Made by a program: the position numbers and the translations under genes | Shown here: positions 1-6,555 of the stretch, one piece after another | Numbering within the stretch: position 1 is the stretch's first letter | How the letters are laid out: each line of letters opens with the position of its first letter | Source of the DNA: Rhodoferax sp. UBA5149 | GTDB taxonomy: Bacteria > Pseudomonadota > Gammaproteobacteria > Burkholderiales > Burkholderiaceae_C | Direction: 5' to 3' | Length of the DNA: 9,673 nucleotides | NCBI RefSeq assembly: GCF_002413825.1 | Contig: NZ_DHXT01000013.1 | Coordinates: 9,348-19,020 of the forward strand | The notes under the pieces: model-generated | Databases searched by the model: none | Told to the model about the DNA's origin: nothing | The model's input: the letters and a program-made list of their open reading frames with translations, nothing else

Positions 1-516
1 GACCATCTCGGGGTCGAGCGCGGACGTGGGCTCGTCAAACAGCATCACGACGGGGTCCATCGACAGCGCTCGGGCAATCGCCACGCGCTGTTGCTGCCCC
101 CCCGAGAGTTGACCAGGAAACTTGTCTTTGTGCGCCATCAGCCCGACACGGTCCAACATCTTGAGACCGCGGATTTTGGCTTCGTCGGGGCTGCGACCAA
201 GCACCTTGATCTGCGCAATCGTGAGATTTTCGGTCACGGACAGGTGCGGAAACAGCTCAAAGTGCTGGAACACCATGCCCACGCGGGAACGCAGCTTGGG
301 CAAGTCTGTCGCCGGGTCATGCAAGGGCACGCCATCCACCTGAATGCTGCCTTTTTGGATTGGCTCCAGCGCATTGATGGTCTTGATCAAGGTGGACTTG
401 CCCGACCCGGAAGGACCACACACCACTACCACGTCACCTTTGTTGACCTTGAGAGAGCAGTCGCTCAGCACCTGCACCGGGCCATACCACTTGGACACAT
501 TTTTCATTTCAATCAT
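1..516 (-). CDS. gltL: Glutamate/aspartate ABC transporter ATP-binding protein GltL (partial, C-terminus outside window)
   Basis: This is the cytoplasmic ATPase that powers uptake of acidic amino acids through the GltJ/GltK permease pair. The 172 codons visible run in one open frame to the window edge, so about 70 C-terminal residues of a usual ~241-residue protein are missing. Seen in order: Walker A GPSGSGKST (residues 34-42), Q-loop glutamine 84 in MVFQHFELFPH, ABC signature LSGGQQQR (137-144), Walker B VVMLFDE (156-162) and the D-loop SALD (165-168). The switch histidine lies beyond the edge. The ATG is preceded by GGAGAG about eight bases upstream and follows the gltK stop by 15 bases, so it is the last visible gene of a gltIJKL operon. 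The polar amino acid ATPase family is certain. The Glt assignment rests on the neighbouring binding protein and permeases. Confidence 0.93.
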   Translation of the reverse strand, partial: MIEMKNVSKWYGPVQVLSDCSLKVNKGDVVVVCGPSGSGKSTLIKTINALEPIQKGSIQVDGVPLHDPATDLPKLRSRVGMVFQHFELFPHLSVTENLTIAQIKVLGRSPDEAKIRGLKMLDRVGLMAHKDKFPGQLSGGQQQRVAIARALSMDPVVMLFDEPTSALDPEMV

Positions 517-531
517 ATTGCTCTCCGATGC

Positions 532-1200
532 TTAGCGAACGATCGCGATCTTGGCCTGCAGTCGCTTGACAAGCCAGGACAGGGCAAAACAAATCACGAA
601 ATAGACCACGGCGGCCAGTAAATACGCTTCCTCCGGGCGGCCATATATCTTGCCGGCGGTGCTGAAGCCCTTGAGCATGTCGTAGGCACCAATGGCATAG
701 ACCAGGGAGGTGTCCTGAAACAGGATGATCGTTTGGGTTAGCAGCACCGGCAGCATGTTGCGAAACGCTTGCGGCAACACCACATAACGCATGTTTTGGC
801 TGTAAGTCATTCCGATGGCCTGACCCGCATACACCTGCCCACGCGGGATGGACTGGATACCCGCGCGCATGATTTCGCTGAAATACGCGGCCTCAAAGGC
901 GATGAAGGTGATGGTGGCTGACAGTTCCGCACCCATCGGCCGGCCGATCAGGAGGGGGATCAACAGAAAGAACCACAGGATGACCATCACCAGCGGAATG
1001 GATCGCATGCCGTTGACATAAACGATGGCGGGTAGCATGAAAGCCTTTTTGCCTGACAGGCGCATCAGCGCCAGCAGCGTGCCCAAAACGATGCCGCCGA
1101 GCGTGGCGACCAGGGTCAGCTGCACACTGAAGCGCAAGCCGCTCAGGACAAATTTGCTGAAGATATCCCAATTGAAAAAGCCGAGGTCAAGGCCCAACAT
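532..1200 (-). CDS. gltK: Glutamate/aspartate ABC transporter permease GltK
   Basis: Inner-membrane permease subunit of the His/Glu/Gln/Arg type, 222 residues. It would form a heterodimer with GltJ and pass the amino acid released by GltI. Hydrophobic segments are visible at roughly residues 24-46, 68-86, 93-109 and 193-212. The cytoplasmic EAA loop that docks on the ATPase is clear at about 108-130 (SEIMRAGIQSIPRGQVYAG). The ATG at 1200 is chosen because a good Shine-Dalgarno sequence, GGAGGG, sits seven bases upstream inside the end of gltJ, and because the protein then begins MLGLDLGFFNWDIF as in relatives. A longer open frame extends upstream to 1263 but only overlaps gltJ. It starts one base after the gltJ stop, implying translational coupling. 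Confidence 0.93.
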   Translation of the reverse strand: MLGLDLGFFNWDIFSKFVLSGLRFSVQLTLVATLGGIVLGTLLALMRLSGKKAFMLPAIVYVNGMRSIPLVMVILWFFLLIPLLIGRPMGAELSATITFIAFEAAYFSEIMRAGIQSIPRGQVYAGQAIGMTYSQNMRYVVLPQAFRNMLPVLLTQTIILFQDTSLVYAIGAYDMLKGFSTAGKIYGRPEEAYLLAAVVYFVICFALSWLVKRLQAKIAIVR

Positions 1201-1201
1201 G

Positions 1202-1924
1202 TCAGTGCCCTCCGCCTGTGCCACCGGCAACAATAAAGCCAGGGATCTGTGTCTTTTTCTCAATCAGGGCAAATACCCGATTGACCGCGAACGCCGACAG
1301 CGCATACAGCGCCGTCACCGCCAGGTACACCTCCACGCCGCGCGAGGTTTCCTCTTGCGCCTGCATCGCAAACATGGTGAGTTCGGCAATGGATACCGCA
1401 AACGCCACGGATGAGTTCTTCAGCAGGTTCATCGATTCGCTGGTCAAGGGCGGCAAGATGATGCGAAACGCCATCGGCAGAATTACGTAGCGATAGGTCT
1501 GCAGGGTGGTAAATCCCAGCGCCATGCCGGCATATCGCTGGCCCTTGGGCAAGGTCTGGATGCCGGCCCGTACCTGCTCGGCAATGCGGGCGGAGGTGAA
1601 GAAGCCCAAGGCGAACACCACCAAAATGAACCCCGGCACTTGCTGGAAGGCAGGAAACATTTTGGGCACGACAAAGTACCAGAGAAATACTTGCACCAGC
1701 AAGGGGATGTTTCGAAAAAATTCGACCCAGACGTTGGCCAAACGAACCAGCCACGGGCTATCTGGCAAGGTCCGCAGGGTACCCATGAAGCCACCGATCA
1801 ATACCGCTACGACCCAGGAGCAGCCCGCCACTGCGAGGGTCCAGCCCCAAGCGCTAAACATCCATTGAAGATAGGTGCGGCCACTGCCATCGTCATTGAG
1901 AAATACTTGCCAGTCCCACGTCAT
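1202..1924 (-). CDS. gltJ: Glutamate/aspartate ABC transporter permease GltJ
   Basis: Second inner-membrane permease subunit of the acidic amino acid transporter, 240 residues, a typical length for GltJ. The N-terminus MTWDWQVFLNDDG is characteristic of the family. Hydrophobic stretches are seen at about 28-50, 72-88, 97-113 and 198-218. The EAA loop reads AEQVRAGIQTLPKGQRYAG (115-133). It is the paralogue of the next gene, and the two EAA loops are closely alike. CGGAG lies six bases before the ATG. The gene is separated from gltI by 80 bases holding a strong intrinsic terminator, so its expression probably depends on read-through from the gltI promoter. A C-terminal GGTGGGH tail is a small oddity of no known meaning. 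Confidence 0.93.
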   Translation of the reverse strand: MTWDWQVFLNDDGSGRTYLQWMFSAWGWTLAVAGCSWVVAVLIGGFMGTLRTLPDSPWLVRLANVWVEFFRNIPLLVQVFLWYFVVPKMFPAFQQVPGFILVVFALGFFTSARIAEQVRAGIQTLPKGQRYAGMALGFTTLQTYRYVILPMAFRIILPPLTSESMNLLKNSSVAFAVSIAELTMFAMQAQEETSRGVEVYLAVTALYALSAFAVNRVFALIEKKTQIPGFIVAGGTGGGH

Positions 1925-1943
1925 GTCGTGCTCCGTCAGGGTT

Positions 1944-1981
1944 AAAAAAAGACCCCGCTACGGCAAAGGCCAGGCGGGGTC
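1944..1981 (-). terminator. Intrinsic terminator/attenuator between gltI and gltJ
   Basis: On the minus strand an eight-base-pair perfect stem, GACCCCGC paired with GCGGGGTC (1974-1981 with 1951-1958), encloses a 15-base loop and is followed directly by seven T residues (1950-1944). This is a textbook rho-independent terminator. It lies after the gltI stop and only 19 bases before the gltJ start codon. Within an ABC transporter operon such a site usually lets the binding protein be made in excess over the membrane subunits; that role here is inference. Confidence 0.88.
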
Positions 1982-2004
1982 GGTTTCATAAGACGCCTGC
2001 TGGT

Positions 2005-2904
2005 TTATTTCTTGGCGTAGTCTTCCATCGGCTTGTCGTTGGGCGTGGCCCAGGCGGCTTTAATGCTTGCGCTGGCAGCCAGACCTACCTTGGTGTTCTT
2101 CGGGGGAATAGCCTGCATGAACCACTTGTCGTAGAGCTTGGCGATCTCTCCGGACTTGGCCATTTCACGGATGGTGTCGTCGGCCAGTTTTTTGAAGGCT
2201 GGATCACCCTTGCGCATCATGATGGCGATCGGCTCGACGGACAGTACCTCGCCCACGATTTTGAAGTCAGCCGGATTTTTGGCGTTGGCAATATTGCCGG
2301 CCAGGATAGAGCCATCCATCACGAAGGCATCGGCGCGGCCGGATTCGAGCAATAAAAAGCTTTCAGCGTGGTCTTTGCCAAAGACTTCCTTGAAGTCGAT
2401 GCCATTGGCGCGCTGGTTTTTTCGCAGCATCTGCACCGATGTGGTGCCGGTGGTCGTGGCTACACTCTTGCCATTCAGCTGGGTAATGCTGGTGATGCCC
2501 GAGGTGGCCTTGACGGCCATGCGCACTTCTTCAACGAAGGTGGTGAGCGCAAAGGCCACGTCTTTCTGGCGGGTCGCGTTGTTGGTGGTTGAGCCACACT
2601 CAATGTCCACCGTACCGTTTTGCACCAAGGGAATGCGGTTTTGTGAAGTCACAGACAGGTACTTCACGGCCACTTTTTTACCAACGACTTTTTCCAGATT
2701 GGCAATGATGCGCTGGCAAATCTCCACGTGATAGCCAGCGTACTTGCCGTCGCCCAAGGTGTAGGAGAGCGCACCGGACGAGTCACGCACGCCCATGGTG
2801 ATTTCGCCTGAGGCCTTGACTTTGGCGATGGTGTCCGTTGCCTGCGAATAAGCGCCGACGCCCATGGTGGCTAAAACGGCAAGAGCGAGAAACTGTTTCT
2901 TCAT
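2005..2904 (-). CDS. gltI: Glutamate/aspartate ABC transporter periplasmic substrate-binding protein GltI
   Basis: Periplasmic solute-binding protein of family 3 (299 residues), which captures L-glutamate/L-aspartate and delivers it to GltJK. A Sec signal peptide is clear: a positive MKK start, a hydrophobic core to about residue 18, and likely cleavage after SQA at residue 22. The mature part starts with TDTIAKVKASGEITMGVRDSSG, typical of GltI. The family features GYHVEICQRI (57-66) and DIECGSTTNNATRQKDVAF (100-118) are present. C63 and C103 could form the disulphide seen in homologues. The ATG at 2904 was chosen over an in-frame start at 2991 because AAGGAA lies about seven bases upstream and it places the signal peptide at the N-terminus. 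It is first in the operon and is followed by a terminator. Confidence 0.95.
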   Translation of the reverse strand: MKKQFLALAVLATMGVGAYSQATDTIAKVKASGEITMGVRDSSGALSYTLGDGKYAGYHVEICQRIIANLEKVVGKKVAVKYLSVTSQNRIPLVQNGTVDIECGSTTNNATRQKDVAFALTTFVEEVRMAVKATSGITSITQLNGKSVATTTGTTSVQMLRKNQRANGIDFKEVFGKDHAESFLLLESGRADAFVMDGSILAGNIANAKNPADFKIVGEVLSVEPIAIMMRKGDPAFKKLADDTIREMAKSGEIAKLYDKWFMQAIPPKNTKVGLAASASIKAAWATPNDKPMEDYAKK

Positions 2905-2986
2905 GAAATTTCCTTGTTGAAAGCGTTGGTAAGGCAAGACAAAAGATGGTTGGTGAATCGCTGTGCAGCCCAAGCGACGTAGTCTA

Positions 2987-3002
2987 AGCACATAGCTTGC
3001 CT
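2987..3002 (-). promoter_or_regulatory. Candidate sigma-54 promoter of gltI
   Basis: The minus strand reads AGGCAAGCTATGTGCT, which matches the -24/-12 consensus TGGCACG-N4-TTGCW at the two key dinucleotides with the required ten bases between GG and GC, and at 9 of 12 defined positions. Transcription would start near 2976, giving a leader of about 72 bases before gltI. Acidic amino acid transporters of some Pseudomonas species are known to be sigma-54 controlled through the AauRS two-component system, which makes this plausible here. No convincing sigma-70 promoter was seen in its place. This is a motif match only. Confidence 0.4.
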
Positions 3003-3076
3003 GAAAGAATTTTTCACTTGATCACGCCACATCAGTACTTTACTGTGGCCCGTGCTTGAAGGTGTCAGGGTTTACT

Positions 3077-3093
3077 CTTGCAATCCATGCAAG
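3077..3093. promoter_or_regulatory. Palindrome, candidate operator or enhancer site
   Basis: Perfect inverted repeat CTTGCA-atcca-TGCAAG, centred near 3085. It has no T-run, so it is unlikely to be a terminator. Its centre lies about 109 bases upstream of the start predicted from the candidate sigma-54 promoter of gltI, which is a usual position for a sigma-54 activator site. It could equally serve the divergent ligase gene, or fit a LysR-type T-N11-A pattern. The binding protein is unknown. Confidence 0.35.
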
Positions 3094-3226
3094 AAGTTCA
3101 TAACCCGATTCGCTTCGCGTCCCGACGGTGACAATGGGTGCCTTCTGGTGCATGTTAACTCCCGTATCCTTTGCTCGCGCCGGGTTTTAAGTTACTGTTC
3201 ACCTCTGATCAAGAAAGCATTGCCAT

Positions 3227-4960
3227 ATGAACCAGTCTTCAAGTTCTTTGGACCCCAGGGTCAAGCCGGATGTTCGGGCTCACTATCGTTTCTGGCCGAA
3301 GCGGCTGCCCCACGCGATCACGCTGCCGGTCACATCGTTGTGGGACAACTTGGAGACCAGTGCCCGTCGTTACCCGGAAAAAGCGGCGCTCGTCTTTTTT
3401 GGACGCGTCTTCAGCTATGCCGAGGTGCTACAAAAAGCAGAGCGGCTCGCGGCCTGTTTACAAGGGCTGGGGGTCAAAAAAGGTGACAGGGTGGTGCTCA
3501 ATATGCAAAACTGTCCGCAATTGGTGATTGCGCACTTTGCGATTTTGCGGGCGAACGCCGTGGTGGTGCCGGTCAATCCCATGAACCGTGTCGAAGAGCT
3601 CAAACACTACATCGTCGACCCGGACGCCAAGTTTGCCATTACCACGTCCGATCTGGCTGCTGAACTGGCGCGGGCCAGCGATGCCCTGCCACCCGCACAA
3701 AGGCTGTCACACCTGCTGGTGACGCATTTCACCGATGCGTTTGACGCCCATGTTGCGGGTGACAATGCGCCGCCTGCCGCCTGGACAGACTGGCTCCAGA
3801 CGCGTCACGCGCTCCCCAGTCTGCGGGATGGCCAAGTGCTCAGCTGGGAGGCGGCGTTGAGTGTTACTTCCGCCGCGCCAGCATTGACGGTGGGTCCAGC
3901 CGATCTGGCCATTCTTCCCTACACCAGTGGCACCACCGGCTTGCCCAAGGGATGCATTCATACCCATGCCAGCATCATGCACAACGCCATAGCCAGCGGC
4001 CTGTGGGGCAATGGCTCGGTGGAAAACGTGGTTCTCACGGTCGTGCCCATGTTCCACATCACCGGCATGGTGAGCCTGATGCACACCAGCATTCGGGCCG
4101 GCGCCACGCTCATCATGATGCCGCGTTGGGACCGCGAACTGGCGGGTCGCCTGATATCACGCTGGCAGGTGACGCACTGGACCAATATCCCGACCATGGT
4201 GATTGATCTGCTGGGTAGCCCCAACTTTGAGAGTTACGATCTTTCCAGCCTGGTCTACATTGGCGGCGGTGGTGCGGCCATGCCGCAGGCGGTGGCGCAA
4301 CGCCTGTTGGAGCAGTTTGGTTTGCGTTATGTGGAAGGTTACGGCCTGACGGAGACTGCGGCACCGTCCCACAGCAATCCGCCGGACGCACCCAAACAGC
4401 AGTGCCTGGGGATTCCCTTCATGAGCACCGACGCGCGGGTGATTGACCCGGACACCTTGGCAGAAATGCCAATGGGTGCGCAGGGCGAAATCATCATTCA
4501 TGGCCCGGAGGTCTTTCAGGGCTACTGGAAGCGGCCGGACGCCACGGAGGCGGCCTTCATTGAATTCGAGGGCAAAAGTTTCTTCCGCTCTGGCGATCTG
4601 GGGTATGTCGACGCGGACGGCTATTTTTTCTTGACGGACCGGCTCAAGCGCATGATCAACGCCTCCGGCTTCAAGGTCTGGCCCGCCGAGGTTGAGGCGC
4701 TGATGTTCGGGCATCCGGCGGTGCAGGAAGCCTGCATTATTTCCACCAAAGACAGCTATCGGGGTGAATCGGTCAAGGCGGTGATTGTCCTGCGCCCATC
4801 CCACAAAGGCACCGTCAGCGAACAGGACATCATCACCTGGTGCCGCGACAACATGGCGGTCTACAAAGTGCCGCGTGTCGTGCAGTTTGTGGATGCCTTG
4901 CCCAAGAGCGGTGCGGGCAAGGTGATGTGGCGCTCATTGCAGGAAGCGGAAGGCAAGTGA
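3227..4960 (+). CDS. AMP-dependent acyl-CoA synthetase/ligase (fatty-acid--CoA ligase type)
   Basis: Adenylate-forming enzyme of 577 residues that would activate a carboxylic acid with ATP to an acyl-AMP and then to an acyl-CoA thioester in the cytoplasm. The class motifs are complete. P-loop-like A3 is YTSGTTGLPKG (232-242), A5 YGLTETA (372-378) and A7 SGDLGYVDADGY starting at 455. The hinge DRLKRMINASGFKVWPAEVE begins at 471, and the A10 lysine is K565 in PKSGAGKVMW. Overall length and motif wording fit the medium/long-chain fatty acyl-CoA ligase branch, but the substrate cannot be read from sequence. The ATG at 3227 is the only upstream in-frame ATG giving a full N-terminal domain. Its Shine-Dalgarno is weak (AAGAAAG, nine bases away). 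It may head an operon with the methionine synthase remnant and the serine hydrolase downstream. Confidence 0.92.
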   Translation: MNQSSSSLDPRVKPDVRAHYRFWPKRLPHAITLPVTSLWDNLETSARRYPEKAALVFFGRVFSYAEVLQKAERLAACLQGLGVKKGDRVVLNMQNCPQLVIAHFAILRANAVVVPVNPMNRVEELKHYIVDPDAKFAITTSDLAAELARASDALPPAQRLSHLLVTHFTDAFDAHVAGDNAPPAAWTDWLQTRHALPSLRDGQVLSWEAALSVTSAAPALTVGPADLAILPYTSGTTGLPKGCIHTHASIMHNAIASGLWGNGSVENVVLTVVPMFHITGMVSLMHTSIRAGATLIMMPRWDRELAGRLISRWQVTHWTNIPTMVIDLLGSPNFESYDLSSLVYIGGGGAAMPQAVAQRLLEQFGLRYVEGYGLTETAAPSHSNPPDAPKQQCLGIPFMSTDARVIDPDTLAEMPMGAQGEIIIHGPEVFQGYWKRPDATEAAFIEFEGKSFFRSGDLGYVDADGYFFLTDRLKRMINASGFKVWPAEVEALMFGHPAVQEACIISTKDSYRGESVKAVIVLRPSHKGTVSEQDIITWCRDNMAVYKVPRVVQFVDALPKSGAGKVMWRSLQEAEGK

Positions 4961-4981
4961 GGCAGTCATGCGACACTGCCT
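4960..4981 (+). terminator. Weak hairpin after the acyl-CoA ligase gene
   Basis: AGGCAGT (4960-4966) can pair with ACTGCCT (4975-4981) around an eight-base loop, beginning on the last base of the ligase stop codon. Only three T residues follow the first C of the distal arm's end, so termination would be weak at best. It may instead stabilise the upstream message or allow read-through into the following frames. Confidence 0.3.
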
Positions 4982-5058
4982 TTGACCGACCGTAACCGCA
5001 TGGGGATCGCCCAAGCTGAATAAGTCTGGGTGGTGGTGGTATTTTTTTGGAGACTAAC

Positions 5059-5247
5059 GTGTTTCATACATCGATCGCGGGCAGCCTGCCCAAACCGGCC
5101 TGGCTTTCGCAGACGCAACAGCGCTGGCCTCAATGGAAGGCGTCGGGCGCCGAATTGCAGCAAGCCAAGACTGATGCGAGCCTGCCGTGGATCACCCTTG
5201 GAAGAGCATGGCAGTTCGTTCCAAAAAATAGCGTGTCAGCGTCATGA
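5059..5247 (+). pseudogene. Remnant of a cobalamin-independent methionine synthase (MetE)-like gene
   Basis: An open frame of 62 codons with GTG start and a good Shine-Dalgarno GGAG six bases upstream. Residues 4-40, beginning TSIAGSLPKPAWL and including RWPQWKASGAELQQAKTDA, match the N-terminus of the short MetE-like proteins (COG0620, about 340 residues). From about residue 47 the text changes to LGRAWQFVPKNSVSAS. To my recollection this resembles the segment just before the C-terminal zinc-binding TNCG loop of the same family. The simplest reading is a gene that lost its central ~270 residues and its last part by deletions that kept the frame open. All catalytic zinc ligands are absent, so it cannot be an active methyltransferase. 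Its TGA overlaps the hydrolase ATG (ATGA). The N-terminal match is firm; the C-terminal match is less so. Confidence 0.7.
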
Positions 5248-6470
5248 GCCGCGAGCACGCTCACACAATTTCCTCTGGTTCGGCGCTGCCAGCCGTGTCA
5301 CCCGAGAAAGCAGGCTTATGTCCGCAGCGCACCCAGCGGCTGATGGAAGTGCTGCAAGCCGAGGTGGATCGCCAGCGCCTGCCCGGCGCGGTTGTGCTGA
5401 TTGCCCGGCACGGCAAGCTGGCCTTGTTTGAAGCCTTGGGGGCGCAGGATCCGGCGACCAGCACCCCGATGGCGCGGGATGCCATTTTTCGCATTTACTC
5501 CATGACCAAGCCGATCGTGTCGGTGGCGGCCATGATGTTGATGGAGCAGGGGCAATTGCTGCTGAACGACCCGGTCGCCAAGTACCTGCCCGAATACGCG
5601 ACGCAGAAGGTGGCCAGTCTGACTGACGGGTCTGTGAATCTGCAGGCCGTGCGCCAGATGGCGACGATTCAGGACTTGTTGCGCCACACGGCCGGACTGA
5701 CCTATGAATTCATGGGCAATGCACCGGTGCAGCGGCAATATGCCCAGACCCGGATCGGCTCGCGCGAGCGCAGCAATGCCGAGTTTTCCCATGAACTGGC
5801 GGCCTTGCCGCTGATGTTCGAACCCGGCACCCTGTGGGAATACGGCCGTGCCACGGATGTGCTGGGGCGTGTCCTTGAAGTGGTGAGTGGCCAGACACTG
5901 GGGGCCTACCTTAAAGAGCACATTTTCACGCCGCTGGGCATGACCGACACCGGATTTTTCGTGCCAGCGCAACACCACGGCCGCATTGCCGAGCCTTTTG
6001 CCAGCGACCCCGAGGGTGGCGTGCAGATGCGGGTGATCGACGTGCGCGAAGACGCGGCGCTGGAGTCGGGCGGCGGCGGTCTGGCTTCGACGGCGATGGA
6101 CTACGCCCGGTTTTTGCAATTCATGTTGAACAAGGGCGAACTCGATGGCGTGCGCCTGTTGGGGCCACGAACCGTCGATTTCATGACCGCTGACCATCTG
6201 GGGGACATTCCCGTGAACAGCGGGGCATCGCGCGCCTTGTTGCCGCTCGGCCATGGCTTTGGCCTGGGCTTTGCGGTCCGCAAGGACTTGGGCGTGGCAA
6301 CGGTGCCGGGTTCAGTCGGTACTTATTTCTGGGGTGGCATGGCGGGCACGACTTTCTTTGTCGATCCGGCCGAAGACCTGTTTGCTTGCCTGATGTTGCA
6401 GGCCCCCAACCAGCGTGAGTACTACCGGATGCTGTTTCGCGATCTGGTGTACGCCACGCTGGTGGACTGA
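5244..6470 (+). CDS. Serine hydrolase of the class C beta-lactamase/EstB esterase family
   Basis: Cytoplasmic-looking serine hydrolase of 408 residues with no signal peptide. Nucleophile motif S-x-x-K is SMTK at 86-89 (in IYSMTKPIVS). The second-motif tyrosine is Y200 in WEYGRATDVLG. The third motif, equivalent to KTG, is probably WGG (363-365) in GTYFWGGMAGTTFFVDP. The family contains esterases, D-aminopeptidases, transesterases and beta-lactamase-like proteins. Because it lacks a signal peptide and has a WGG third motif, an esterase of the EstB kind is more likely than an antibiotic-degrading enzyme; this is inference. Start at 5244 overlaps the stop of the preceding remnant frame, with no clear Shine-Dalgarno of its own. 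The neighbouring acyl-CoA ligase suggests that an acid released by hydrolysis might then be activated, but the substrate is unknown. Confidence 0.9.
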   Translation: MSREHAHTISSGSALPAVSPEKAGLCPQRTQRLMEVLQAEVDRQRLPGAVVLIARHGKLALFEALGAQDPATSTPMARDAIFRIYSMTKPIVSVAAMMLMEQGQLLLNDPVAKYLPEYATQKVASLTDGSVNLQAVRQMATIQDLLRHTAGLTYEFMGNAPVQRQYAQTRIGSRERSNAEFSHELAALPLMFEPGTLWEYGRATDVLGRVLEVVSGQTLGAYLKEHIFTPLGMTDTGFFVPAQHHGRIAEPFASDPEGGVQMRVIDVREDAALESGGGGLASTAMDYARFLQFMLNKGELDGVRLLGPRTVDFMTADHLGDIPVNSGASRALLPLGHGFGLGFAVRKDLGVATVPGSVGTYFWGGMAGTTFFVDPAEDLFACLMLQAPNQREYYRMLFRDLVYATLVD

Positions 6471-6486
6471 CGGACTCTCTAATATT

Positions 6487-6542
6487 TATAAAATAGACTG
6501 CTAGCCCACGTTCTATAGGCGTCAGCAGCTATCTATTTTATA
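6487..6542. repeat. Long AT-rich palindrome between convergent genes (possible dispersed repeat and two-way terminator)
   Basis: Perfect 11-base arms TATAAAATAGA (6487-6497) and TCTATTTTATA (6532-6542). Inside them CTGCT (6498-6502) pairs with AGCAG (6524-6528), and GCC (6504-6506) can pair with GGC (6518-6520), with small bulges. It fills most of the 85 bases between the hydrolase stop and the oxidoreductase stop. The AT-rich outer arms give a T-rich strand in both directions, which suits a bidirectional terminator. The core CTGCTAGC...CAGCAGCTAT recalls the palindromic intergenic repeats common in Comamonadaceae genomes; this is from memory and not checked. Confidence 0.6.
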
Positions 6543-6555
6543 GCGGTAGCCAGTC

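Larger units (their letters stand above)
2905..3226. other. Divergent intergenic region between gltI and the acyl-CoA ligase gene
   Basis: These 322 bases hold no convincing gene. A short plus-strand open frame starting at 3052 has no recognisable content and runs into the ligase gene in another frame. Seen here: the candidate sigma-54 promoter for gltI, and a perfect palindrome CTTGCA-N5-TGCAAG at 3077-3093. There is also a TGGTGCA half-site at 3146-3152, like one arm of an NtrC site but without its partner. For the ligase, only a weak sigma-70-like pair was found: TTGCTC (3171-3176) and TACTGT (3193-3198), spaced by 16 bases. Confidence 0.6.

Noticed and set aside
2005..2991. In-frame start at 2991 for gltI
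   Set aside because: It would put 29 residues ahead of a normal signal peptide and would start inside the candidate promoter, while ATG 2904 has a good ribosome site.
3045..3060. Plus-strand TGGCCCGTGCTTGA as a sigma-54 promoter for the ligase
   Set aside because: The -24-like part fits, but the -12 GC is missing and the TTG is out of register by one base.
3146..3152. TGGTGCA as an NtrC binding site
   Set aside because: Only the right half matches; the expected left arm is absent, so it is probably chance.
3052..3486. Plus-strand open frame of 144 codons starting upstream of the ligase
   Set aside because: Most of it overlaps the ligase in another frame, the upstream part has no ribosome site of note, and no known domain is visible.
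5030..5041. GGTGGTGGTGG run as a meaningful repeat
   Set aside because: Very short simple repeat with no palindrome or spacing pattern around it.
5316..6254. Long minus-strand open frame (312 codons) opposite the serine hydrolase gene
   Set aside because: It lies wholly antisense to a gene with clear catalytic motifs. Its translation is rich in His, Gln, Arg and Gly without recognisable domains, typical of the antisense frame of a GC-rich gene.
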